Assembly: GCF_963675165.1 (NCBI RefSeq)
Contig: NC_087377.1
Location: 11,828,632-11,892,631, forward strand
From: Halichondria panicea
Taxonomy: Eukaryota; Porifera; Demospongiae; Suberitida; Halichondriidae
DNA: 64,000 nt
Direction of reading: 5' to 3'
The position numbers and the translations under genes were made by a program. Below, piece after piece: positions 22,818-34,614 of the stretch (positions within the stretch are counted from its first letter, which is position 1; every line of letters begins with the position of its first letter). The notes beneath the pieces are model-generated. The model saw nothing but the letters and a program-made list of their open reading frames with translations. It made no database searches and was not told the origin of the DNA.

Positions 22818-23828
22818 GATTGTGTTTCTCTGAGGATCATTTTTCCCACAGCTGATAGAGTGAGGTGAGACAGTCCACTCGAGCAGTGCTCTGTGGGTGG
22901 GGGGGGGGGGGGGGGTACATGTATTAAGTGGAGTTTGCAGATCTCATTATCTATTGAAATAGCTTAAATGTAGGAAACAAAGACAGAGAAACATCGAACA
23001 CACTCAAAGAAGTTATGTATAGTCACAGTACAATTTATGGAAATATTATGTGGAATTTACTTCAAAAGTTTCTGACAGTGTCAGCTTTTGAGAAAATTTA
23101 GGTGATCTAGCTGTCCAACCCACGCTATCGATCGATAGTACAACATACATCACTAAATTAACTTTATAACTTAGAGAGCATAATTATAGGGTCACCAGAG
23201 GACGTCCGACATGCGTGCATGAATAATTACAAGTGCTAGTGTATATTTTGGCCTGGACGTTATCCCACAATGACATTAATGCACTGAAGTTTTTGTGATT
23301 TATGCACGCATATCGGACCTCCTCTGTGGTCATACTGAATGACATAAAGAGTATCCTTTTATCACCCATCTCACCAGTTTGAGCAGTGTCTCCAGGAGGT
23401 TGATGTGTTGAGGGTAGTGTCTGTGTTGTAGTGTCTCAGCACAGAGGGGGAGGAGGGAGGACACTCGGTCACCACACCCACTCACACCACTCAGCTCTCC
23501 AAGCAGGAGAAGGAACTGGAGGGTGTACAAGATTTGATTTGATTAAAACTGCTATTATGTAAACTCTCAGTTATTTGCATCACACAACACATTCACAAGC
23601 TCACTAATTGAGCTTGACTGGCCCACATTAATTTTATCTACTACAACATCTATAAAAGCATGTACCCTTATCACAAACACCATTGTAATTATTATAAGCT
23701 AGCATACCTTTATCCCATACCCACTACACTATAAAGCTATATGTAAAGCTCCACACATCGTCATGGAAACACTACAAAAGTACACTCACCAGTCGTCCCA
23801 CATATGGTTTCAGACAATCCTTGTTCAC
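22818..23828 (-). pseudogene. Minus-strand exon relics V, X and Y, copy b2 (best preserved)
   Basis: Three exon-like pieces on the minus strand: V at 23790-23828 (13 codons, VNKDCLKPYVGRL, with acceptor and GTGAGT donor), X at 23375-23515 (47 codons, open, FLLLLGELSGVSGC ... HINLLETLLKL, acceptor CTCCAG, donor GTGAG), and Y at about 22818-22905 (shortened). A small inverted-repeat element (23188-23327) lies between X and Y. X and V are phase 0 at both ends. The DNA sits just upstream of G6, head to head. I cannot name the protein and no full gene remains. Confidence 0.5.
23188..23327. mobile_element. Small inverted-repeat element (GAGGACGTCCGACATGCGTG)
   Basis: CAGAGGACGTCCGACATGCG..GCATGAAT on the left is mirrored by ATTTATGCACGCATATCGGA and CCTCCTCTG on the right. 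A sister copy with the same ends is at 34436-34572; half-sites appear at about 7021-7087 and 37260-37327. No ORF. Confidence 0.65.
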
Positions 23829-23830
23829 CT

Positions 23831-23882
23831 GTGTGTGTGTGTGTGCGTGTGTGTGTGTGTGTGTGGGGGGGGGGGGGGGGTT
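23831..23882 (+). repeat. (GT)n and poly-G run
   Basis: A run of GTGTGT followed by a long G stretch. The same GT-then-G arrangement is at 4137-4157 and 29674-29704, next to exon V relics each time, so it belongs to the duplicated block. Confidence 0.8.
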
Positions 23883-23997
23883 GAATTGTTGAGCTGTAAT
23901 GTGTAACCATGAGCATGCATGCATACAATCTTTTTAACAAAGCCTAAAGAAGGCAAACCACCATGGAGATGTGTTGTATCAACAAAAATCAAATCAT

Positions 23998-24415
23998 AAT
24001 TACCTTGGTAGCGCGCAGTAGGGGTAGAGTGATTGGTGTGTGTGTCGGTTTGTGTGTGTGTGTGTGTGTGTGGACACAAGAAATGAGCTGTTTAAACATA
24101 ATTATAGTGTGTACACTGTGTAATTATGGTGATGTTAGTGTGTGTACACAACGAGCTGTTTAAGCAAACAAAACACTTTCATGGACTGCTTTAACTGCTA
24201 ATGAGACAGTGGTTAAAATAATGGGTTGAAATTTGTAGGCGATCTTCAAAGGCGACAAATAAAACTGTTTTCTAATCGATTTAATCGGTGATTTATAGAT
24301 TCACGATCATTCCCAGAATGATAAAGTCATTACGGTAAAAAGTTATTGTAGCCGTTGTGCGCGTGCAATGAAGCTCAACGCACGAAGTGAATGCTCTATG
24401 AGCATCTTGTTATGA
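23998..24415 (+). repeat. Dispersed repeat beginning near GCGCGCAGTAGGGG, copy 2
   Basis: Same blocks as 5610-5945: GTAGAGTGATTGGTGTGTGT, GAGCTGTTTAA, AGGCGATCTTCAAAGGCGAC, then GAAGCTCAACGCACGAAGTG and GAGCATCTTGTTA. Ends about 140 bases before the G6 start codon. Confidence 0.6.
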
Positions 24416-24419
24416 TTAC

Positions 24420-24552
24420 ATTGTCTACGAAAACTGGAAGTGTAATTAAAAGAAGCTATGAATAAGTTATCATAAAGGAAGTAAACAAATTAAAGAGGTT
24501 GGGTAATCAGCAATCATATTGAAACCGGCTCACTGTCAAGAAATAATTTGAG
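24420..24552 (+). promoter_or_regulatory. Conserved upstream segment of type B gene G6
   Basis: Contains CGAAAACTGGAAGTGTAATT, GAATAAGTTATCATAAAGG, GGAAGTAAAC and AATCAGCAATCA, closely matched before G7 (31360-31479) and G8 (34977-35093). Two GGAAGT (ETS-core) sites about 40 bases apart are kept. Probable promoter/5' UTR. Confidence 0.45.
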
Positions 24553-26557
24553 ATGACACTAATAGAGATAAAGCTCATTAGAGTTCTTCTGATTTGCTTT
24601 CTAGCTGGCTTCAGCACTGGTAAGACTGACTATTCAATTATAGATGTCTTTACATTGCTGCATGTTTCATAAAGCCCAATATTCAGTGAGTGTGGAGAGA
24701 CCATGTCCAATGGAAACAGTCGTTTTCACCTGCACTGCTCCTGGAGATTCCTTGAGATGGGTACCATCAGATGTTTCTCGCATCACTATCCGTCCTACAA
24801 CCTCTGGTCTCAATGTACCACTAATGCCTCAACTAGGTTACACTGTGACACTGATAGCATTCAACGACACTACACTAACATCTACTCTGTCAAGAACAGC
24901 AGAGAATGGGATTACTGTGTCATGTGTAGGGTTTGTGGACCCACTGCTTACTCAAACCACAATAGGATCTTCAACGATCCGATTGGTTGGTGAGTTGCAG
25001 TTTGTGTCTCGTCCATTGTCTGTAATATATACACCACTAAATTACATAGATCCACCAGGACCACCTTCCACCATCAGACACTCCATTCTGAGCAGCTCAG
25101 CTAATGAAGTTAGTGTATCTGTACAGTGGGACCCTCCTACTGAGACTGGTGATCGAACTTACACAGTGATCATCTCACCTCCGGTCCAGCTCTCTGCTAC
25201 TGTCCTCACATCCATCTCTGTCACTGTGACTGCTCAATACTATGTAGACTATAATGTCAGTGTTATGGCTACCAACTGTGCTGGGAACAGTACAACTGCT
25301 GAGTACAACTTTAGGATTGGTGAGTATATTTTAACTGATATATATATTTTTGACTGTGTCAACTCCTTCTCAGGTAACTGTCCTGTGTTGACCAACCCCA
25401 TGAACGGAGCCTTTGGACCAGTCTTCAGCAGATTTCCAGGATCCACAGTAACTATCCAGTGTGACGCTGAGTATGTGTCTCCTGTTACAATGGTGACATG
25501 TGAAGATACACTGATGTGGAGTCCAGACCCTGAGACTATTGCGTGTACATCACTAACCACACCTACTCTCACAACTCGTGAGTTGAGCTCTTGGCTGCAC
25601 AAACACTTAATATTACCCTCACAGCTCTAATGATCTGCACAAGTTTACTCTTCCCACTTAAAAACTTAATACTTTTTCATCTCCAGCCCCTTCAATGAAT
25701 TGCGCAGCATCACTATCCCCACCACAGAATGGTACCATCAGTGATCATTCAGTACCAGCTATTCCCGGTACACAAGTGACCTTCCAGTGTGACGATGGAC
25801 TGTTCCCCGAGGGCACAATGACTGCCACCTGTTTAGCTACAGGAGAGTGGGACAGTAATCCAGAAGAGATCGTCTGCAGAAATGAGTCTAGTAAGTTACC
25901 TATGGTTTTATGGTTTAGTGTGCTCAATTTAATTATCTTTTTGCTTTGAGTTCAAACTTCGAATTACAAAATGAGTGTAATATTCCATTTTTACTTCCTT
26001 GTACCCAGTTTATTGTACCTTGCCTGCCCTTCGACTCAATGGAGCTTTACTCAACACCAACTCTCAGAACACTGAGGGATCTGTCATTACCTTTCAATGT
26101 GATCCTGGGTTCTCACTGGTGGGTGCAGCGACTGCATCTTGTAACAACTCTGGTCTCTGGGATCCTGACCCTGCTCTGTTGAAGTGCATGTCTACAAGTT
26201 GTACGTATAATAATACTTGTGATGCATGCTCTCCCATTGTCTATTGGATTTCACTATATTTTTCGCTCTTAATTTGGCCTCCTCCCATGCACAGTTCAAT
26301 CCCCCATCCTATTTACCGGAGAGATTCTTTCTATCAGTGTGGTTGTCACTGCAGTTGCTTTCATAGTCATTGGATTCCTCACTGGACTCTTAGTGATGCA
26401 CCTTTGCTCTCGTAAGAAAGCAGTGTACTTCCCAGCAGCTAAAGGACAAGCTAACATAAGACCCACTACACCAGTCGGTCCTGTTTATGAGGAGGTGTCA
26501 CCCAAAGAGGAGATTGAACTCAACACTAACCAAGCGTATGGACCATTAGGACTGTGA
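24553..26557 (+). CDS. G6: intact type B Ig-FN3-CCP3 transmembrane receptor
   Basis: Spliced: 24553-24619, 24687-24989, 25050-25319, 25374-25577, 25687-25890, 26009-26197, 26295-26557; 499 residues. An alternative acceptor at 24675 would add four residues. Signal peptide 1-22; Ig 23-123 (VVFTCTAPG, LRWVP, ITVSCVG); FN3 124-213 (VQWDPPTETG ... VMATNCAGNST); CCP 214-281 followed by a Thr-rich linker (TTPTLTT), 282-349, 350-412; TM about 429-452 (VVVTAVAFIVIGFLTGLLVM); tail with KAVYFPA, VYEEV and AYGPLGL. The third CCP (ALLNTNSQNTEG) is unlike those of other members, and the donor after it (GTTGTA) is weak. No stop or shift found. Only complete type B member here. Confidence 0.87.
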
Positions 26558-27929
26558 AACTTCGAACACTATATAGTGTGTAACATTCCAACAGGCATAA
26601 TTATCGGTTATAACTACATGTATGTAGTATAATTATAGTGTATGTAGTATGTAATTTTTGCCACAAATGCAATGTGAAAAGTTGGTAAAATTGGCCGGGG
26701 GAAACACATGGAAACAAGAAAATGGGTGAGAGCATAACGCATCATTTAAAGGTACCAATACCCACAGTGGTGTAGGCGACCTGATGTTGGTCCACTGTGG
26801 CAGTATAGTGTTGCCTTTTTTTGTGGGGCTGGCTGAATTATACTGAGAACCCACCTCCTATATATACTGGAGAGTTTAACTAGATATATATATAGACCTA
26901 CAGTGCTCTACTTCTATCCATAGGCTATATGGATAGAGAGTCACTGAATATATGGTCTGGCAGTCAAGCCAGTTAAAGTCAATGAAAGTAATCATTAATA
27001 TTGGATCCTCCACCTCCATGATAACACATGCTAAGACTATTTGGATTTTAGTGGTTGGTAATTAAGGTAGTTATAAAAATGGTAATACTAAATTGAATGC
27101 ATGCCAGCAGCTGTACAGTAGTCTAAATCCCATAGACACCAACAAAACAGTGTCTAACTCACTGGGTGACTCATTTAGATAAAACACGTGTGCAAGCTCT
27201 CTTTTTGTGTTTAGAAACCGTGACTATGATGAAAGTAAGCATAAAGAAAAAGGTGTGTCAAACCTTGGAAGAAACTCCACACATTCACACCCTTAGCAGT
27301 GGCGTAGCCAGGGGGTGGAAAAGGGGGCTAATGCCCCCCTTTCTGAATCTCTACTACTTAGCTCAGATTAGTGTATCTGATTATCTAGCTGAGCACGTAC
27401 CCCTTTTCTTCTGAATCTTGCTGCAGTTAGCTAGCTAACTATAGCTAACTGCAGGCAAGCAAAACGATCTAAACTATGGTCTAAATCTATAGACAGTTCT
27501 TGTTCTTTGCTAAACTATAGCTTCTGCTATGCAAATAGAACATCACTGTACCCAACTAGATAGAGAAGTTAATTTTAATTATGACATCATTATTAATAGA
27601 CGCGGCTTCTAGTCAAAATTTAGACGCTGCGCGGCTGATAAGCAATTGCTAAGTTTGCCCCCTCTTCCAAAAATCCTCCTGCTTAGGCATCCTCCAGTTT
27701 AGCAACAAACTAATAACAGCCCCGTCCACTTTCTACATACAGTACATGAGTACCACATCTGAGGCACTTCTCACACGTAGATCATAACTAATGTCTAATA
27801 TGCGTACATAGGTACAAAGGAATTCTGAAGACACAATACACTACTTGAAATGGGTACATGCACTCGTCCTAGGCTTTGAGTTGTTGCCCTAAGTCATGAA
27901 CAGCTATGTAGATATTCTTCAAAGACTCA

Positions 27930-29680
27930 CGTTGGATTATGTTTTTCTCTGAGGATCATTTTCCCTAGCAGCTTACAGAGTGAGGTGAAACGTACATTCC
28001 ACTCCAGCAGTCTAGACTGCATCAAGGAATTGTCACTGCTCTGGGTGTATGCGTATGTGTGGGGGGGGGATACATGTAAATAACAGGAGTATGTAGAGCA
28101 ACATTGAACACATGCACTCAAGATAGTGCAGTCACAGTACAACACAAATACAAGCATTTAAATATTCTGTGGAATCCACTTTGAAAGTTTTTTTAGAGTG
28201 TCAGCTTTTGAGTACCCATACAATATCACTTCAACTACCTGCAGAGAGTTATTTTCTTATCTTACTCATCTTACCAGTTTGAGCAGTGTTTCCAGGAGAT
28301 TGATGTGTTGAGGGTAGTGTCTGTGTCGTAGTGTCTCAGCATAGAGGGGGAGGAGGGAGGACACTCGGTCACCACACCCACTCACACCACTCAGCTCTCC
28401 AAGCAGGAGAAGGGAACTGGAGGGGGGGGTACAAGATTAAAACTGCTTATTACTTATAATTATTACTCTGCAGTTATTTGCATCACACAACACATTCACT
28501 TGCTTGGAATATGGTGATATTAACAGGAAGGTTTCCATATGCTGACTTGGCACTTTCGAATTATGATCGCCCTCTATATATTTTCTTGTGCAATCAGGAG
28601 CACAAGAGTGCTCCCTGGCCCTCTGGAGTGCCCCTGGTGCTATCAAGAGCCTTATAAATTTATTGAATGTAAGCCCCAATCCTATTAAATACATCATGGC
28701 TGAGTTAGTGTTGATTATGCTGCATGTTGGAGGCATGCATAAACATTATTTTGAAACACATGCTTTGCTTCCAAGTTTCATTGATTTAATACCACAGTCA
28801 TGGTACAGAGACTATTAATGCACATTCGATGTAAAACTTGTAACAGAAATGATGTTCAGGGAAGTGAAGTGAAGTGAAAAATTATCATGTATAGTGAGGC
28901 TGCATGTATCCCACGTTTCTTCCTCTGGAAACTCTCAGCTGAAAAGTGATAATTGTTATTAGAATAAAAAAAAAGCTGCTTACTTTTTTATTGAGATGCA
29001 TCACTGGCAGCCATAACCCTTCTGTCCAGCCCTATATAGCGATAGAAAACGACATTCGGCTATAGGATAGTCATACCACGCTCCAAACAGGTATAAACCA
29101 AGAAGATGCTCACGAGTCCATGCTGGCAATTCTTGACATAATCAACAGCCACCTACATACAGTACAGTACTACCTGTAGTTGTATAGAAGCAGGTATTGA
29201 TAAAGTGTAATAATCAGACTGAGGTTCCTCCTTTTTATATACCTTTTACCTTCTTACAAGTAGATGAGTCTAGTCCACAGTAGTGTATATGCATGAGTCT
29301 AATCTAGTCTCTGAAAGAATCATTGACATGAGCTCTGCCTCACTAGAACTACATACATGTAGCTAGCTGATTTAAAATTGCATATAGAGTGCTGAGTCAG
29401 CAACACATAGTGTCAATATTCGTTGAGTCAGCATATGGAAACCTTCCTGTTATTATCGCCTTTCCTTGCTTGACTGGCCCACACTACTACTACAACATCT
29501 ATAAAAGCACGTACCCTTATCACAAAAACACCTTTGTATTATTATAAGCTAGCATACCTTTATCCCGAACACTACTACACCATAAGGCTATACAGCTCCA
29601 CACATCGTCATGCAAACACTACAACAGTACACTTACCAGTCTTCCCACGTTTCAGAGACACTCCTTGTTCACCTGTGTGT
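27930..29680 (-). pseudogene. Minus-strand exon relics V, X and Y, copy c
   Basis: V at about 29640-29680 has become a stop (VNKECL then TGA). X at about 28275-28428 has the same one-base insertion class as copies a and e near its acceptor. Y is at about 27945-28050. Spacing between V and X is wider than in copy b2 because about 1 kb of unrelated DNA intervenes. Relic only. Confidence 0.45.
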
Positions 29681-29704
29681 GTGTGTGTGTGTGTGGGGGG
29701 GGGG
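29674..29704 (+). repeat. (GT)n followed by G run
   Basis: GTGTGT run then GGGGGGGGG, paralogous to 23831-23882. Confidence 0.8.
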
Positions 29705-29829
29705 TTGAATTGTTGAGCTGTAATGTGTAAACATAAGTAACCATGAGTATGCATACAATCTTTTTAGCAAAGGCCTAAAGAAGGCAAACCACCATGCAGA
29801 TGTGTTGTATCAACAAAAATCAATATCCC

Positions 29830-30684
29830 ATGCGTGCGTAGCATGCAGGGGTAGAGTGATTGGTGTGTGTGTGTGTGTGTGTGTGGACACAAAAATGAGC
29901 TGTTTAAGCAAACAAAACAATTCGGAATCCATGGACTGCTTTAACTGCTAATGATGGGTTAAAACTTTTAGGCGATCTTCGAAGGCGACAAAAAACACTG
30001 CTTTCTATATTCGTTGCTTTATAGATTCACGATCATTTCCCATGCATATTGATTTATAATGAAATCATTACAGTAGAAAGTTATTGTATCTGTTTTGCCG
30101 CTGTGCGCGCGCACTAAAACTCAACACACGGGGTGAACCAGGGCCGTAGCCACCAACTTTAGAGTGGTCAGGTTACGAAATGGAACACTTCCGGTATCCT
30201 TGGTTACGCCCATTGTCTACTGACTATTACTGCTGGACTAGCTTTAAAACTTAGCCCTAACACAAAATAATGTTACAGAACACAACATCTTGTTTCTCAT
30301 CATGATGGAGAAACAGCAAAGTTTTATTTGGCAAGACCGCAGAACTGGTTTGCAAATAATGATCGCTTCGGGAACAACAAATTATTAGCTCAGCTGGATG
30401 GTGAGCTTGGTCTGGAAGACTTGGAAGGGATTCTCTCTCAACATTGACAGCCATAGCAATGATAGCATGCAATACTTATAGATTAATAGTCTTGATCACT
30501 TATAAATCTAGCATGATAATTGCATGTTTTGCTCTGCAGAAGAAGTGCACTACATTTTGTCCATTATGTGTTTATTGTAGTGACGACCATTGCCTATTCA
30601 CCTCGGAAAAAGTGGTCAGATTGAAACCTGACTAACCTGACTGGTGGCTACGGCCCTGCTGAACGCTCTATGAGCATCTTGTTA
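29830..30684 (+). repeat. Dispersed repeat, copy 3, split by an inserted element
   Basis: Left part 29830-30138 matches 23998-24400; right part 30660-30684 (GAACGCTCTATGAGCATCTT) resumes exactly where it left off. The interruption is the CAGGG-ended element at 30139-30658, so that element inserted after this repeat. Confidence 0.7.
30139..30658. mobile_element. hAT-like non-autonomous element (CAGGGCCGTAGCCACC ends)
   Basis: Terminal inverted repeats CAGGGCCGTAGCCACCA and TGGTGGCTACGGCCCTG, 520 bp. The insertion splits a repeat copy and both flanks share TGAAC, an imperfect trace of the target duplication. CAGGG ends are usual for hAT elements. No transposase ORF. Confidence 0.75.
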
Positions 30685-31000
30685 ACCCGAGGCGCGTGGG
30701 CGGCCACGGGTTATAGTAGTCGTTTGGTTTGTCTGTTTGTTTGTCTGTTTGTAAGTTCAGGATCTGCTTACCTGGCTGCCACAGCACTGCGTTTACAGCA
30801 TGGATAGCCTTCACACAATAAGTTATTAGTTTTAACAATAGTAGATTTCTATGTTAGAGCTTTGTTGTCGAATAAAAGCGAGCATAAACTAAGAAGCTTG
30901 AACTTGCATGTTGGCAGCTAGCTAGCTAACACTATACACGCGGCCTTTATTCGAGGCACCCTCCGTATTTACAGCTGAAGTGATCCCGTACCAAAAACAG
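30684..31000 (+). repeat. Dispersed repeat with TTAACCCGAGGC end, copy 3
   Basis: Begins TTAACCCGAGGCGCGTGGGC, then GTTTGTCTGTTTG, CTGCTTACCTGGCTGCCA, GGATAGCCTTCACAC and later CGCGGCCTTTATTCGAGGCA. Most complete copy of the family. Confidence 0.65.
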
Positions 31001-31359
31001 TGGAAAAGGGTCACTACAATAGAAAGCTAGAATTGTAACTTGTTTGTTGGCTCTGTTAGCTGACTCTGGGATCCTACTCCATCCAAGAGTCATACTTCTC
31101 TGAGACTCCAGGCTTCTTTGCTGTGATCCTAGACTAGGACCTAGTTCACCTCATGTACCACTAAAACTCTGTTCTCAATGTTTCAGCATGTCTCCAGTCT
31201 GGTTTAGTTTTATTTCTCCTGAGTTGCTGTGCTAGACAGCTCAGTCATACATCACTACATGCACTGCATTATAATTATCACTCTTCTGGTTTCTTTATAA
31301 TCATGTCACCAGCCAAGGGTTTGCACTTCAGTGCTCTAGTTATGATTATAATTATTGTC

Positions 31360-31479
31360 TACGAAAACTGGAAGTGTAATTAGAAGAAGCTATGAATAAG
31401 TTATCATAAAGGAAGTAAACAGAGGTTGTGTAATCAGCAATCACATTGAAACCTTCTCACTGTCAAAAAATAATTCGAG
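31360..31479 (+). promoter_or_regulatory. Conserved upstream segment of type B gene G7
   Basis: CGAAAACTGGAAGTGTAATT, GAATAAGTTATCATAAAGG, GGAAGTAAAC and AATCAGCAATCACA as in G6 and G8, ending at the ATG. Confidence 0.4.
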
Positions 31480-33049
31480 ATGACACTAACAGAGATAATA
31501 AAGCTCATTAGAGTTCTCCTGATTTGCTTTCTGGCTGACTATTCAGGATTTCCTTACATTTAACACTGCATGTTTTTATAAAGCACAATATTCAGTCAGT
31601 GTGGAGAGACCATGTCCAATGGAAACAGTCGTTTTCACCTGTACTGCTCCTGGAGATTCTTTGAGATGGGTACCATCAGACGTTTCTCGCATCACTGTTC
31701 GCTTTACTTCTGATGTCAATGTATCACTAATGCAGTCAGGTTACACTGTGACACTGATTGCAGCCAATGACACCACATTAACATCTACTCTGTCAAGAAC
31801 AGCAGAAAATGGGATCACTGTGACGTGTGTGGACCCACTGCCTACTTTAACCACTGTAGGATCTTCAACGATCCAATTGGTTGGTAAGTTGCAGGTAGTA
31901 TCTCATCTATTGTCTGTTATCTCACAATAAGTTACATAGATCCACCAGGGCAACCATCTACCATCAGACACTCCATTCCGAGCAGCTCAGCCATTGGAAT
32001 CAGTGTATCTGTGCAGTGGGACCCTCCTACTGAGACTGGTGGCAGAGATGACCTCACATACACAGTGACCATCTCACCTCCGACCCAGCTCTCTGCTACT
32101 GTCCTCACGTCCACCTCTGTCACTGTGACTGCTCAATACAATGTGAACTACACTGTCAGTGTTGTGGCTACCAACTGTGCTGGGAACAGCACGACAACTG
32201 AGTACAGGTTTAGGATTGGTTAGTTGACAGCATCATTTGCAAATATTATTAATTGACTTCTCTCATGCAGGTGGCTGTCCTGTGTTGACCAACCCTATGA
32301 ATGGAACATTTGGACCAGTCACCAGCAGATTGCCAGGATCCACAGTAGCTATCCAGTGTGACGCTGGGTATATGTTTACTTTTTCAATGGTGACATGTGA
32401 GGGCAGCACATTGATATGGAGTCCAGACCCTCAGGCTATTGTGTGTACTCCAACAACTCGTGAGTTTATTAACAGACAGAGTATATTTTAATTCTTTATT
32501 ACACAGTTCCTCCAGATTCAATGAACTGCATAGTTTCACTATCCCCACCATGGAATGGCACAATCAGTGAACATTCAGTACCAGCTATTCCCGGTACACA
32601 AGTGACCTTCCAGTGTGACGACAGACTGTTCCCTGAGGGCATAATGACTGCCACCTGTTTAGCTACAGGAGAGTGGGACAGGAACACGGGGGAGATCGTC
32701 TGCAGAGGCAAATGCATTTAACTTAAATACACTTGTAATCAAACTTTTTTTTTAACCACCTACAGCTGCTCCTTGTAATTGCACCACTTTATCTAATAAA
32801 AGTCGATTTGATGCAGCTGTCTCCATCAGCGTGGTTGTCACGACAGTTGCGTTCACAATCATTGGATTGTTGATGGGACTCTTGATAATGTATTTGTTCA
32901 TGCGTAAGAAGGCAGTGTGCTCCCCAGCAGCTAAAGAGCGAGCTAATGTAGAACCCACTCCACCAGCTGGTCCTGTTTATGAGGAGGTGTCACCCAAAGA
33001 GGAGATTGAACTGAACACTAACCAGGCGTATGGACCAGTAAGACTGTGA
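31480..33049 (+). CDS. G7: type B receptor with two CCPs; signal-exon donor lost
   Basis: Body exons, all phase 1 and open: 31596-31883 Ig (VVFTCTAPG, LRWVP, ITVTCVD), 31940-32218 FN3, 32271-32459 and 32507-32707 CCP, 32766-33049 TM/tail. The donor after the second CCP is GC (AGAG|GCAAAT), in the right phase. The signal exon starts at 31480 (MTLTEIIKLIRVLLICFLA), but a deletion removes the end that in G6 reads GFSTG with GTAAG, so translation would stop about 28 codons in and no donor is visible. Without that exon the product has no signal peptide. The first tail tyrosine is Cys (KAVCSPA); VYEEV and AYGPVRL remain. Probably a recent pseudogene unless another first exon is used. Confidence 0.65.
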
Positions 33050-33169
33050 AACTTCTGGTAATTTCATCAACAGTTAATGTACATGCAAACAAAATTATAG
33101 TACTGCATCTGTTCATTATCAACAACTTAAGAACTAGAGCACTAAAGTGCTAACCCTCGGCTATTGACA

Positions 33170-33517
33170 TGATAATAATGAAGAAGCAACAAACTACAAT
33201 TCAATAGATACCGGTAAAGGATCACTTCGGTTGCAAAATGTAGATCTACCTCGAATAAAGGTCGGGTGTAGCATGTGCAAGTAGTTCAAGCTTCTTAGCT
33301 TCTTAGCGTTTGCTGGCTTTTATAAGTTTTAACATTGAAATCTGCCAATGTTAAAACTAATAACTTGTTGTGTGAAGGCTATTATATCCATGATGTAAAC
33401 GCAGTGCTAAAGCAGCCAGGTGAGCAGGCTCAGATGTCACAGACAGACAAACAAACAAACAAACAAACAAACCAACGGACTACTATACCCATTGGCCGCG
33501 GCAGGGCCTCGGGTAAC
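33170..33517 (-). repeat. Dispersed repeat with TTAACCCGAGGC end, copy 4 (reversed)
   Basis: Reverse match to 30684-31000: CCTCGAATAAAGGTCGGG, ATCTGCCAATGTTAAAAC, AGGCTATTATATCCATGATG, a CAAACAAACAAA run at 33448-33471, and the end GGCCTCGGGTAAC. Confidence 0.65.
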
Positions 33518-33831
33518 AATGTAAACAGAGTTGTTGGCATAAGTCATGTAGCTACGTAGATATTATTCAAATGCTCACATTGGATTGTGTTTCTCTGAGC
33601 CTGAGGATCATTTTTCCCACAGCGAGGTGAGACAGTTCACTCCAGCAAACTGCACCAGGAATTGTCACTGCTCTGTGGTGATAGGGGGGGGGAAGAGTAC
33701 ATGTAATTAAGTGGAGTAAGATCTCATTATCTATTGAAATAGCTTAAATGTAGCGAAACAAGGACAGAGTAACGCGTACATTGAACACACTCAAAGAAGT
33801 TAGATACATGCATGCAGTCACAAGGCTAGGG

Positions 33832-34254
33832 GTGTAACTAGAAATGTTACGGGTACGAGGCAATGTCTCCGCAAAAATGTTTACCGGGAAACCACACCCA
33901 CTAATTATCGCATAGAAGAGCAGGAAAATGGCAGTAACTGCTATTTACCTGCTCTTCGTCTCTTTTCTAGACAACTAGTGATGGAGCTTATTTTCTGCTA
34001 TACCTAGTTGGCTAGTTATCCAGAAGTTAGCTAGCCAGAGCTATTAAAAGCTTGTGAGGTGAGTCACATGACACTTGAAGTTCAATAGTATAGGAGGCAA
34101 GGGCCTCCTCTCAGAGGAGGTACGACATCCGCGTGTCAAAGGAAACGTTTTAGACACACATTCCTTAGGTCAAAGTTCAGAATGTGTGTGTTAAAGACAT
34201 GCGGATGTCGTACCTCCTCTGGCCTCCTCTGCCTCATTGCTAGCTACGCCCCTG
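33832..34254. mobile_element. hAT-like MITE with nested inverted repeat
   Basis: Ends CTAGGGGTGTAACTAG and CTAGCTACGCCCCTGG are imperfect inverted repeats. The element interrupts a flank (AGTCACA|GTACAATTAC) that is continuous at 23020-23040, so insertion is supported by an empty paralogous site. About 420 bp, no ORF. Confidence 0.65.
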
Positions 34255-34435
34255 GTCACAGTACAATTACACAAATACAAAGAAAATGTTATGTGGAATC
34301 TACTTTGAAAGTTTCTTACAGTGTCAGCTTTTGAGAAAATTTAGGTGATCTAGCTGTCTAACCCACGCTATCGATACTGAACATATACACATAATTATCA
34401 CTAAAAGTAACTTTATAGACTTAGAGAGCATAGGG

Positions 34436-34572
34436 TCACCAGAGGACGTCCGACATGTGTGCACGAATAATTATAAGTGCTAGTGTATTTTTTGGCCGGA
34501 TGTTATCACGCAATGACATCAATGCACTGAACTTATAGTGATTCGTACACGCATGTCGGACCTCGATCCTTT
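34436..34572. mobile_element. Small inverted-repeat element, second copy
   Basis: CCAGAGGACGTCCGACATGT on the left and ACACGCATGTCGGACCTCG on the right; same family and same paralogous location as 23188-23327, so it predates the block duplication. Confidence 0.6.
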
Positions 34573-34614
34573 GTGGTCATACTGAATGACACAATGAGTA
34601 TATCCTTTTATATC

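Larger units (their letters stand above)
20774..23180. other. Intergenic after G5, first part
   Basis: 20774-21480 resembles the 3' flank of G13 (53724-54250), including ATGAACCAAGTGATCAA and GATTCCTGCAGCAAA. Minus-strand exon relics are at 21712-21944 and about 22818-22905 (listed). 22188-22289 is repeated directly at 22449-22550. A G-run lies at 22896-22914. No gene on the + strand. Confidence 0.5.
26558..29830. other. Intergenic between G6 and G7
   Basis: No + strand gene seen. At 27297 AGTGGCGTAGCCAGGGGG looks like one end of a hAT-type element, but I did not find a convincing matching end. Minus-strand exon relics lie at about 27930-28430 and 29640-29680 (listed). A region of general AT-rich DNA follows. 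Confidence 0.45.
33518..34614. other. Intergenic between G7 and G8 with exon Y scrap and two inserted elements
   Basis: About 33590-33690 is a decayed minus-strand exon Y. 33832-34254 is an inverted-repeat element inside the paralogous flank, starting CTAGGGGTGTAACTAG and ending CTAGCTACGCCCCTGG, with GTCACA on both sides; it contains nested inverted AGGAGGTACGACATCC blocks (34115-34135 and 34198-34219). 34436-34572 is the sister of the 23188-23327 element. Confidence 0.55.

Noticed and set aside
27297-27680. Possible hAT element starting AGTGGCGTAGCCAGGGGG
   Set aside because: No convincing inverted partner or target duplication was found, so only one end is noted.
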